Part shown: in pieces, positions 17,501 through 24,085 of the stretch
How the letters are laid out: each line of letters starts with the position of its first letter
Position numbering within the stretch: the first letter of the stretch is position 1
NCBI GenBank assembly: GCA_030530985.1
Contig: JAUMTX010000021.1
Coordinates: 1 to 35,407 of the forward strand
Source: Corynebacterium sp.
GTDB lineage: Bacteria > Actinomycetota > Actinomycetes > Mycobacteriales > Mycobacteriaceae
DNA: 35,407 bases
Direction of reading: 5' to 3'
The notes under the pieces: model-generated
Seen by the model: only the letters and a program-made list of their open reading frames with translations
Databases searched by the model: none
What the model was told of the DNA's origin: nothing
Position numbers and translations under genes: made by a program

Positions 17501-18287
17501 TTTCTTGCCTCTCAATTAGCTTATCGACGACCACATCCACAAGCCCTTCGCCACTGGGCTCCGGTGCAGTCACTAGACTATGGTCTGCCGCCCCAACTCC
17601 CAGTGCCTCAAGGGCGTGGGTTGTGCGCGGCCCAATACTCCCAATGATAGTCCCCTCCCCAAGGCTACTGCTGGGCCTCACGGCCCCCGGAAAAACCCGA
17701 AGGAAAGAACGCACCGTAGAACCACTGGTAAAACACAGAGCATCCGCCCCGGCAACCAGGGCCTGTTGCTCCGGGGTGGGCGCGGTGAGTTCCACCGTTT
17801 CATAGGCGGCCACCACATCCACCTGCCAGCCCTTCTCCTCCAGGGCAGCACGCAGCACCCGGGCATTCTCCTGCCCAGGACCATAATTCGTATTAAGCAC
17901 CAACACCCGCGCCACCCCACTGGCCACAGGAAATTCCGCGGCCACACCACGCACATTCTGCACAGTCGGCACCCAGGGCTCCACCCCAAGGTGGGCGCGC
18001 ACAGCCTCGGCCGTCTTTTTTCCTACGGCAAAGACTCGGGATGCACCTGATAAGCCCGAATACTCCACTGCAGCGGCACTGCTCAGCACAATCCAGGAAT
18101 ACTCCCCCAAGGAATCCAAGGCTGCCCGCAAAGACTCACGCGCAGCCGCCTCACGCAGCGGGCCCGTCTCAATCAAAGGCAGACCCACCGCACGCAAATC
18201 CAGGCCCGCAGCAGCCGCACGCCGCTGCGCCCGCTCCAAAAGGGGCGCACAGTGCTCGGCACTGCGCGGATAAATCAGGGTTTTCAT
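17490..18287 (-). CDS. hemD: Uroporphyrinogen-III synthase (HemD)
   Basis: HemD closes and inverts ring D of hydroxymethylbilane to give uroporphyrinogen III. The family is poorly conserved, but residues 1-265 show the two-domain HemD pattern, including I-V-L-S-S-A-A-A-V near 75-83 and L-C-F-T-S-G-S-T-V-R in the second domain. The protein stands alone, without the CobA methyltransferase domain that many actinobacterial homologues carry. The ATG directly abuts the hemC stop and its end overlaps hemB. Confidence 0.9.
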   Translation of the reverse strand: MKTLIYPRSAEHCAPLLERAQRRAAAAGLDLRAVGLPLIETGPLREAAARESLRAALDSLGEYSWIVLSSAAAVEYSGLSGASRVFAVGKKTAEAVRAHLGVEPWVPTVQNVRGVAAEFPVASGVARVLVLNTNYGPGQENARVLRAALEEKGWQVDVVAAYETVELTAPTPEQQALVAGADALCFTSGSTVRSFLRVFPGAVRPSSSLGEGTIIGSIGPRTTHALEALGVGAADHSLVTAPEPSGEGLVDVVVDKLIERQENES

Positions 18288-19163
18288 CTAATCCTGATAG
18301 AGGTCAAGAGCACCGCGCTCAATAAGCTCACGGCCCAGGCGCTCACCCAAAGCATAAGGCTCATTGACAGGGCCACTGCCCTCCACCACACAAGAGCCAT
18401 CCTGCCCAAAGACGCCCGCACGTAGATGCAAATTGTCGCCGATAAGCACAGAGTATGCACCAATCGGCGCAGTACAACCCGCCTTCAAAGTGGAAAGAAT
18501 CGCGCGCTCCGCGGTGGCACGGGCAGCCGACTCCGTATCCAAAAGCGGCAGAATACAGCGCGCATAATCCGGCACAGCCTCCACCGCCAAAGCACCCTGG
18601 GCGGGGGCCGGCATGAACTCCTCCGGCTCAAAAATCTGGGTGGCCTCCCCCAGGCGACCAAGACGATTCAGGCCCGCCGCCGCCAAAACCACAGCATCCA
18701 ACTCACCACTGGTCACCTTGCCAATACGCGTATCCACATTGCCACGAAGCGGACGAATATCCAGGTCAGGGCGCAGGGCACGCAACTGGCCCACACGGCG
18801 CGGCGCACTCGTACCCACACGCGCACCCTCCGGCAACTGCGTCAAAGTCAAACCATCACGAGCAATCAAAGCCTCACGAGGATCCTCCCGCGGCGGCACA
18901 ACCAGCACAAAACGCTCATCCGGGGCGGAAGGCAAATCCTTAAAGGAATGCACCGCCACCTCACACTGGCCCGCCGCCATGGCCTCACGCAAGGCCTGGG
19001 TAAACACACCCACACCAATACGCTCCACAGGGCCCTGGTTCAAATCACCCGGGGTGGTAATAATCTCCAACTCACAGGGGTGACCATTGGCTTTAATCGC
19101 ATCACGAATCGTGCCCGACTGGGTGGTTGCAAGCAAAGACCCACGGGTGCCAATGCGAATCAT
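18288..19163 (-). CDS. hemC: Porphobilinogen deaminase / hydroxymethylbilane synthase (HemC)
   Basis: HemC polymerises four porphobilinogens to hydroxymethylbilane. The protein has 291 residues, slightly short for the family. The start [11 protein letters not shown] is typical. The dipyrromethane cofactor cysteine is Cys230 in [10 protein letters not shown], and the H-S-F-K-D-L-P segment (72-78) and R-R-V-G-Q (122-126) are present. It lies 15 nt after hemA and touches hemD. Confidence 0.95.
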   Translation of the reverse strand: MIRIGTRGSLLATTQSGTIRDAIKANGHPCELEIITTPGDLNQGPVERIGVGVFTQALREAMAAGQCEVAVHSFKDLPSAPDERFVLVVPPREDPREALIARDGLTLTQLPEGARVGTSAPRRVGQLRALRPDLDIRPLRGNVDTRIGKVTSGELDAVVLAAAGLNRLGRLGEATQIFEPEEFMPAPAQGALAVEAVPDYARCILPLLDTESAARATAERAILSTLKAGCTAPIGAYSVLIGDNLHLRAGVFGQDGSCVVEGSGPVNEPYALGERLGRELIERGALDLYQD

Positions 19164-19178
19164 AGCGACTCCTTCAAA

Positions 19179-20540
19179 CTAGCGGTCAGCAATGACCTGC
19201 AAATGCGGAACCTCAAGCGGAAGCTCCTGGGCGCTAATCGACGCCGCCGGATGCTCCGGCAATACCTCCGCCGGCAGACCAAAGAGCTGCTGAAGAGCAG
19301 ACTCATAAGAAACGGTAGCAGAATCCGCCGCCAATTCCTTGGCGCGCACCGTAGGCTGGTGCAAAATCTTATCCACCAGACGCTTCATGGCGCGCTCCAC
19401 CTCGGCGCGCTCATTCTCCTCCAAACCCGGGGTGCGGGCCATGAGGCGCTTAAACTCATCGCCCATAATCTGATTCGCCTGGGCGCGCAGGGCCGCCACA
19501 CTCGGGGCAATATCCTTCACACGCTCCGCGCTGGAATAGGCGGCCAATTCCTCCGCCACAATGGCCTCCGCCGCGGCAGTAGGACCCTGATTCTGGTGGG
19601 CCGAAAGCTCATGAAGGCGCTCAATATTAACCAAGGACACACCTGGAATCTCCGCGCAAGCATCCTCAATATCGCGCGGCAGGGACAGATCCACCAGGAC
19701 CAACTTCTGGCGGCCCGTTGGGCAACGCGGCGGAATATCCTGGGCCTTTACAATACGGCAATCCGCACCCGTGGCGGATACAACCATATCCACCGTGCCA
19801 TAGACACTCGCGCGATCATCAAAATCAATAGCGCGGGCAGCCACCCCCGCCTCACGGGCATGCTCCGCCAGGACCTCGGCGCGGGCACGGGTACGGTTGG
19901 CAATAATGAGCTCATCCACCCCGGCCTTACCCAGGTAGGTGGCCGCCATGGAAGCCATCACACCGGCACCCATGACCAGGGCGGTGCGGCCGCGCATATC
20001 CGCCCACTCATTCTGCTTCAGCGCCTGGTCCAGGGCGAAAGAGACCATGGACGGACCCGTCTCATCAATCTCCGTCTCCGTGTGGACGCGCTTGCCCGCA
20101 CGCAGGGCACTCTGCGCAATAGCATGCAGGGTTTGACCCACCGTGCCGGCTTCCTGGGCCAACTGGTAGGCGGTGCGCACCTGGCCAATAATCTGCTGCT
20201 CGCCAACAACCATGGAATCCAGGCCCGCAGTGACCAGCAGCAAGTGCTCCGCCGCCGCATCCGCATAGCGCACATAAAGATTGGCACGAAGATCCGCCGC
20301 CGGCACCCCGCTAACACGGCCAATCACATCAATGACCTCATTGACACCATTATGGAAACCGCTGGCCACGGCATATACCTCCACCCTATTACAGGTGGAA
20401 ATAATCATGGCTTCCTCGATGCTCTCCCCCGCAATGAGTTCTTGGGTTGCCTGAATACGGGTGGCATCATCCATACTCACCCGTTCCAGCATGTCGACGG
20501 GCGCACAGCGGTGTGACATCCCGACTACCAAAATACTCAT
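19179..20540 (-). CDS. hemA: Glutamyl-tRNA reductase (HemA)
   Basis: HemA reduces glutamyl-tRNA to glutamate-1-semialdehyde with NADPH, the entry and main control point of the C5 heme route. The protein has 453 residues from the ATG at 20540; a TTG at 20555 in the same frame is less likely. The nucleophile Cys50 is in S-T-C-N-R-V-E-V-Y, and the N-terminal V-G-M-S-H-R-x-A-P with His10 and a G-A-G-V-M-A NADPH loop are present. It is the first gene of the heme transcript, with a promoter just upstream. Confidence 0.95.
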   Translation of the reverse strand: MSILVVGMSHRCAPVDMLERVSMDDATRIQATQELIAGESIEEAMIISTCNRVEVYAVASGFHNGVNEVIDVIGRVSGVPAADLRANLYVRYADAAAEHLLLVTAGLDSMVVGEQQIIGQVRTAYQLAQEAGTVGQTLHAIAQSALRAGKRVHTETEIDETGPSMVSFALDQALKQNEWADMRGRTALVMGAGVMASMAATYLGKAGVDELIIANRTRARAEVLAEHAREAGVAARAIDFDDRASVYGTVDMVVSATGADCRIVKAQDIPPRCPTGRQKLVLVDLSLPRDIEDACAEIPGVSLVNIERLHELSAHQNQGPTAAAEAIVAEELAAYSSAERVKDIAPSVAALRAQANQIMGDEFKRLMARTPGLEENERAEVERAMKRLVDKILHQPTVRAKELAADSATVSYESALQQLFGLPAEVLPEHPAASISAQELPLEVPHLQVIADR

Positions 20541-20564
20541 TCGTACATCAACCAATCCAGCTAA

Positions 20565-20592
20565 ATCATACTTAAGGTTGATACTACGGTAA
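20565..20592 (-). promoter_or_regulatory. hemA promoter
   Basis: On the minus strand TTACCG (20587-20592) and TATGAT (20565-20570) are 16 bp apart, giving a start near 20558 and a leader of about 17 nt before the hemA ATG with no clear Shine-Dalgarno. No full DtxR box is seen here. Confidence 0.5.
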
Positions 20593-20611
20593 TATGCAAA
20601 TGCTTTTCTTT

Positions 20612-20650
20612 CAAGAAAGCCCCTCCTAACCTAAGTTGGCTAGGAGGGGC
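20612..20650 (-). terminator. Terminator of the Panacea gene
   Basis: A perfect 10-bp GC-rich stem (20619-20628 with 20641-20650) closes a 12-nt loop and is followed on the minus strand by TTTCTT. It begins about 20 nt past the Panacea stop and insulates hemA from it. Confidence 0.8.
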
Positions 20651-20672
20651 GGTAAAAATAGAACTTATTCTT

Positions 20673-21134
20673 CTAGGATTCAACTAGGCCTTCCGCATCA
20701 AAAATAGCCTCTTTGCTGGTATAGGCTTCTTTGATGGCCTGGTTGGTGATTGCATTTTGTGAATGCTGACCTGGAAGCAGGCCAATACGCTGATCACTCC
20801 ATGGCTTCTCACGGTGGGTTTTCTTGCTCAACTGGCTGCCATTGAGACTGCCAATATTCTCCAGCACCTCATCAACAATGGCGGCCGTCTCCGCATCCAG
20901 CGGCCCTGCATCGGCATACTTGGTCTTGTCCACGAAGAAACGTCCACGGTGAGTAGCAAAGAGGGATGGAAGAACCGGGCCATTACGCCAAGCCTGAAAA
21001 TCTTCATCAACCAGCGACTTATTATTTTCCAGCAAGGACAAAGCATGGGAATAGAAAATCAGCTTATGCAGCTTCATTGTGCTGACATAAGTCTGCTTCT
21101 CAATTATGTATTTCGCGATTGGAAACACGCTCAT
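20673..21134 (-). CDS. Panacea-domain (DUF4065, SocA-like) protein, putative antitoxin
   Basis: From the ATG at 21134 the protein has 153 residues; a GTG at 21143 is possible, but AAAGG lies about 10 nt before the ATG. The Panacea pattern is clear: M-K-L-H-K-L-I-F-Y-S-H (20-30), E-D-F-Q-A-W-R-N-G-P-V-L-P-S-L (44-58) and a C-terminal L-S-K-K-T-H-R-E-K-P-W (102-112). Panacea proteins are known as antitoxins that bind and neutralise many toxins, including toxic small alarmone synthetases, and as adaptor-type proteins such as SocA. The divergent neighbour is a RelA/SpoT-domain protein, so it is probably the antitoxin of that gene. The gene looks more AT-rich than the heme genes, which suggests transfer. 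The domain call is firm; the partner is inferred. Confidence 0.85.
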   Translation of the reverse strand: MSVFPIAKYIIEKQTYVSTMKLHKLIFYSHALSLLENNKSLVDEDFQAWRNGPVLPSLFATHRGRFFVDKTKYADAGPLDAETAAIVDEVLENIGSLNGSQLSKKTHREKPWSDQRIGLLPGQHSQNAITNQAIKEAYTSKEAIFDAEGLVES

Positions 21135-21250
21135 GCCCCACACCTTTCTTTCTGCACATCACGGGATTTAATAGTCCTAGGAAGATCAATTCTACTAGAT
21201 ATTTCCTTTGAATTCCACTGTTCAGGTCATATTTTGTGTAAAATTTGTCT
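21135..21250. promoter_or_regulatory. Divergent control region of the Panacea / RelA-SpoT pair
   Basis: This AT-rich gap of about 116 nt separates the two start codons. For the plus-strand gene TAAAAT (21239-21244) lies 6 nt before the ATG at 21251, with no Shine-Dalgarno, so a leaderless mRNA is likely. For the minus strand a TATTAA near 21168-21173 is the best -10. An 8-bp palindrome TCCTAGGA (21175-21182) lies near the minus-strand promoter and could be an operator. No -35 is convincing on either strand. Confidence 0.45.
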
Positions 21251-22438
21251 ATGGGGAAGATTACGAATGGACAGCTGAAAACCGCAACGAGAGCGATCCT
21301 TCAAGGGGAAGAGTCAGAGGAATTTCCGGAGGCGATGCGCCTCGCCCAGGACTGGCGTGAATCCCATCGCGATCTTGTTGAGTTGGCCTCGAATGAGTTA
21401 TCTGAACTGACCCGAAGCTTCCGCTTTGAGGGCTGCCCTGTTGAAGGCATTATGGTGGTCGCTCGCTTGAAGCGCTTCACCTCAATTATCAATAAATTGC
21501 GCCGCCAGAATGCAGGTGTCTATAAGCAGGATGGGAAGAGCCAGGGCTTCTTCCCACTCAGCACGATGACCGATATTGCTGGAATCCGTGTGATCTTGCC
21601 CCATAATTCGATGGTCTACCCTTTTGTTGAGTATCTCGAAAAAGCCGGCTATTTCGAAAATTTTGAGGTTTCCAGTGCTGATGCGAATCTTTCGCCAATG
21701 AGTCGTCGCAGCTGCAAGAACTACATGGCTCGCCCAAAGTCCTCTGGTTATCGCTCTGTGCACTTCCGACTCAAGCGAAAAATGGACCAGCACATTCAAA
21801 ACCTGGAAATCCAGATCCGTGGCATGGGCCAGCACGTGTGGGCGACTGCACTGGAAAACGCCGATAATCTCTTCGGCACCAATATCAAGTCTGAGCTGCC
21901 CTCCGCATTGGCATCTCAGGAAAAAGACCTGGCACGGCTCTTTTTCCATATCGCCCCAGCATTTGGGGGTGAGGATGATTTGGCAATCGCAGCACTCACC
22001 CCAGAATCTTTCGCGACCGTAAAGTCCTTGGACCAGCAGTTAGATTTTCATAACGTGCTCCAGTCCTTGTCCGGTGACGTGGCTGAAGTCGAAGCTGATA
22101 GTCGAAGCATTCAATCAGACATGCCAGAACTGCTGGTATTCAATACGGACCTACAGCAGTACTACTTGACGGATAACTTTGTTCCAGACGCACTGGTGAA
22201 CGAAGGAGCAATCGCGGAATTCCAGGCCCAGGATGTGTACGAAAAATATAAGCGCCTGGAGTCCTATCGGGAGAAGGAAAATGCAGAGACTGTTGACATT
22301 GTGCTTGTTTTTGGCCTGAATCAACAGAATCTGGCAGAGGCATTCCCGAACTATGTCGGCGATTATACGAAGTTCAGCCGCCACTATTCGGAAATTCTCA
22401 ATACGGGGCCTTCTACCCCACCGGACCTAATCGGCTAG
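21251..22438 (+). CDS. RelA/SpoT synthetase-domain protein with C-terminal extension, putative ToxSAS-like toxin
   Basis: The 395-residue protein has a nucleotide pyrophosphokinase domain (about 60-205): R-L-K-R-F-x-S-I-I-x-K-L (72-83), T-D-I-A-G-I-R-V (107-114, Asp108), K-S-S-G-Y-R-S-V-H (163-171) and E-I-Q-I-R (186-190, Glu186) followed by Q-H-V-W-A. There is no HD hydrolase domain. Residues 250-395 form an extension ending in a V-D-I-V-L-V...A-F-P-N-Y segment that I recall from other long RelA/SpoT-domain proteins. Such enzymes make alarmones or modify the tRNA CCA end; toxic forms are paired with antitoxins including Panacea. The active-site residues look intact. The ATG at 21251 is preferred over a TTG at 21245. 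It is the only plus-strand gene in its neighbourhood except the phosphatase, and its last 12 bases overlap the end of the convergent glutaredoxin gene. Confidence 0.85.
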   Translation: MGKITNGQLKTATRAILQGEESEEFPEAMRLAQDWRESHRDLVELASNELSELTRSFRFEGCPVEGIMVVARLKRFTSIINKLRRQNAGVYKQDGKSQGFFPLSTMTDIAGIRVILPHNSMVYPFVEYLEKAGYFENFEVSSADANLSPMSRRSCKNYMARPKSSGYRSVHFRLKRKMDQHIQNLEIQIRGMGQHVWATALENADNLFGTNIKSELPSALASQEKDLARLFFHIAPAFGGEDDLAIAALTPESFATVKSLDQQLDFHNVLQSLSGDVAEVEADSRSIQSDMPELLVFNTDLQQYYLTDNFVPDALVNEGAIAEFQAQDVYEKYKRLESYREKENAETVDIVLVFGLNQQNLAEAFPNYVGDYTKFSRHYSEILNTGPSTPPDLIG

Positions 22439-22672
22439 CGCCGCCCGCAGGTCATCATTGTCGACCTCCCAGCAGGAGAATTCTTCATCGTCAATGAGCA
22501 CAACGGGGACGCGGTCGCCGAACTCCATGGCCAATTCCTGGTCATCCTCCACGCGCAAGACCTCCAGGCGGGCGCCGGCCTGCTCAATAATTGGAAGAAT
22601 CTGCTGGTGAACGCGCACGCAGGAGCCGCAGCCCTCGCGGGTGACCAGGGCAACTGTATGAGGATTGGGCAT
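22427..22672 (-). CDS. Glutaredoxin-like thioredoxin-fold protein
   Basis: The 81-residue protein has the redox motif C-G-S-C (15-18), the cis-Pro V-P-V-V (Pro56) and an acidic C-terminal part. It belongs to the small DUF836/glutaredoxin-like group and is probably a cytosolic thiol redox protein. The same gene lies beside hemA in mycobacteria and corynebacteria. The ATG at 22672 with GGGAGG just before it is chosen; longer readings upstream run into the divergent promoter. Its stop overlaps the end of the RelA/SpoT gene by 12 bases tail to tail, which puts the accessory pair directly against it. Confidence 0.85.
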   Translation of the reverse strand: MPNPHTVALVTREGCGSCVRVHQQILPIIEQAGARLEVLRVEDDQELAMEFGDRVPVVLIDDEEFSCWEVDNDDLRAALAD

Positions 22673-22696
22673 AATCCTCCCTTTCCGGTGGTAGGC

Positions 22697-22702
22697 TACA
22701 AT
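22697..22702 (+). promoter_or_regulatory. -10 element for the SerB-like phosphatase gene
   Basis: TACAAT lies 38 nt before the GTG at 22741, in the gap shared with the divergent glutaredoxin gene. The -35 is unclear. A GGAAG ribosome site precedes the GTG by 8 nt. Confidence 0.4.
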
Positions 22703-22740
22703 CTTAAGTACTAGAATACCCGCCAACGGAAGCCAGCAAC

Positions 22741-23775
22741 GTGACCCAGTACAATCCCCAAACCCCCGAGGAATTTCTTGCCGCACTCGCAGCATCCGGC
22801 GGTAACCTGCGCCGATTCCTCGAAGACCGTCTGCTCCGCCCGCTCAATGACGAAGCCCAGCGCGAGGCCGGTGAGGCCGCCGTACGCGAAGCCCTCCATG
22901 AGCTTCTCGACGTCAACCTAGAAGACTTCCAATCCGGCCTGGAAAGTGTGCACGGCGCCTTTGAGGCCGCCGGCACAAAGCACATTACCGATGCGGAGGG
23001 CGAAGTCGTGGACGAAGGCGCCGCCGCCTTCTTCGATATTGACAATACCCTGGTCCAAGGCGCCTCCGTGGTGGTTTTCGCCATGGGTCTCTACCGCCAT
23101 AAGTTCTTCACCATCCGTGAGATGATCCCTGTTATGTGGAAGCAGCTGCGCTTCCGCGCCACCGGCAATGAGAATGTCGAGGACGCAAAGTACGCCCGCG
23201 ACCAGGGCCTGGCTTTTGTTAAGGGCCGCACCGTGGAAGAGGTTTATGCCCTGTGCGATGACATTGTGGAATCCAAGATGGTGGAGAAAATCTGGCCGGG
23301 CACCAAGGCCCTGGCCGAATCCCACATCAAGGCCGGGCAGCAGGTCTGGCTGGTCAGCGCAACCCCTGTGCAGCTGGGCCAGATTCTAGCCAAGCGCCTG
23401 GGCTTCACCGGCGCCCTGGGCACTGTGGGTGAGGTCAAGGACGGTAAGTTCACCGGCCGCCTGGTGGGCGATATTCTCCACGGCCCGGGTAAGAAGCACG
23501 CTGTGGCGGCCCTTGCCGCCATTGAGGGCCTGGACCTGTCGCGCTGCACCGCCTATTCCGACTCGGTCAATGATGTGCCCATGCTCTCCATGGTGGGCCG
23601 CGCCGTGGCCATTAACCCTGACCGCAAGCTGCGCAAATACGCTGAGCGCATGGGCTGGCAGGTCCACGACTTCCGCTCCGTGCGCAAGGCGGTGCGCTCC
23701 TTTGGCATGCCGACCATTATCACCGCAGCCATTAGCCTGGGCGGTTGGGGCACCTGGAAGATGTTCAACCGCTAA
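22741..23775 (+). CDS. HAD-IB family phosphatase, SerB-like
   Basis: The 344-residue protein has a HAD core: motif I D-I-D-N-T (Asp99 and Asp101), motif II S-A-T (206-208), Lys251 as the probable motif-III lysine, and S-D-S-V-N-D (273-278) as motif IV. Family IB enzymes include phosphoserine phosphatases, but this long form, with about 90 extra N-terminal residues and a short hydrophobic C-terminal segment (about 323-336), is of uncertain substrate; the mycobacterial counterpart is called SerB1. The GTG start has a good ribosome site. A helix pair after motif I could form a cap. Confidence 0.88.
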   Translation: MTQYNPQTPEEFLAALAASGGNLRRFLEDRLLRPLNDEAQREAGEAAVREALHELLDVNLEDFQSGLESVHGAFEAAGTKHITDAEGEVVDEGAAAFFDIDNTLVQGASVVVFAMGLYRHKFFTIREMIPVMWKQLRFRATGNENVEDAKYARDQGLAFVKGRTVEEVYALCDDIVESKMVEKIWPGTKALAESHIKAGQQVWLVSATPVQLGQILAKRLGFTGALGTVGEVKDGKFTGRLVGDILHGPGKKHAVAALAAIEGLDLSRCTAYSDSVNDVPMLSMVGRAVAINPDRKLRKYAERMGWQVHDFRSVRKAVRSFGMPTIITAAISLGGWGTWKMFNR

Positions 23776-23786
23776 ACCCGGGCATG

Positions 23787-23825
23787 AAAAAAGGGACATG
23801 GCCGGCAAAGCCGGTACCATGTCCC
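23787..23825 (-). terminator. Terminator of the bS22-type gene
   Basis: A 9-bp stem (23793-23801 with 23817-23825) encloses an inner 5-bp stem (23802-23806 with 23810-23814). On the minus strand it is followed by six T. It may also stop the convergent phosphatase transcript. Confidence 0.8.
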
Positions 23826-23838
23826 ACCATGAGCTCGA

Positions 23839-23940
23839 TTACTTACCGAGCTTACGACGCTGCACGCGAGTACGACGGAGAAGCTTACGGTGCTTCTTCT
23901 TGGACATGCGCTTACGACGCTTCTTAATGACAGAACCCAT
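23839..23940 (-). CDS. bS22-type (AURKAIP1/COX24-domain) small basic ribosomal protein
   Basis: The 33-residue protein is extremely basic: it starts [17 protein letters not shown] and ends R-R-K-L-G-K. It matches the actinobacterial 30S-associated protein called bS22 (Rv0500B type), which binds near the decoding region of the small subunit. The ATG has GAGGAT 7 nt before it. Its place near the SerB-like phosphatase and hemA is also conserved in mycobacteria. It is easily missed because of its size. Confidence 0.92.
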
Positions 23941-23985
23941 GGGGTTTATCCTCAATTCGTTCGAGCTTACATTTACCTGCAGGTA

Positions 23986-24016
23986 GTGTCTCTAGGGGCA
24001 AAAGTCCCCAAGACAC
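23986..24016 (-). promoter_or_regulatory. Hairpin in the leader of the bS22-type gene
   Basis: An outer stem (23986-23991 with 24011-24016) and an inner 4-bp GC stem (23995-23998 with 24006-24009) lie in the predicted 5' leader, followed on the minus strand by the palindrome TACCTGCAGGTA (23975-23986). It could be a leader regulatory structure. Since the helical-repeat gene ends at 24086 without another terminator, it may instead act as that gene's weak terminator; no U-run follows. Confidence 0.4.
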
Positions 24017-24027
24017 GAATAGATACC

Positions 24028-24057
24028 ATCATACCTAGAAAAACCTACTTATAGCAA
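24028..24057 (-). promoter_or_regulatory. Promoter of the bS22-type gene
   Basis: On the minus strand TTGCTA (24052-24057) and TATGAT (24028-24033) are 18 bp apart. They predict a start near 24021 and a leader of about 80 nt. Confidence 0.5.
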
Positions 24058-24085
24058 AACTTCGCCGGGGTTTCTGAAAAAATAC

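Noticed and set aside
20621..20634. CCTAACCTAA resembling half of a DtxR box near hemA
   Set aside because: Only one half matches, and it is part of the stem and loop of the Panacea-gene terminator, not the hemA promoter.
22673..22795. Longer N-terminus for the glutaredoxin-like protein
   Set aside because: The added residues would overlap the divergent phosphatase gene start and promoter. The ATG at 22672 has a clear ribosome site and begins right at the thioredoxin-fold core.
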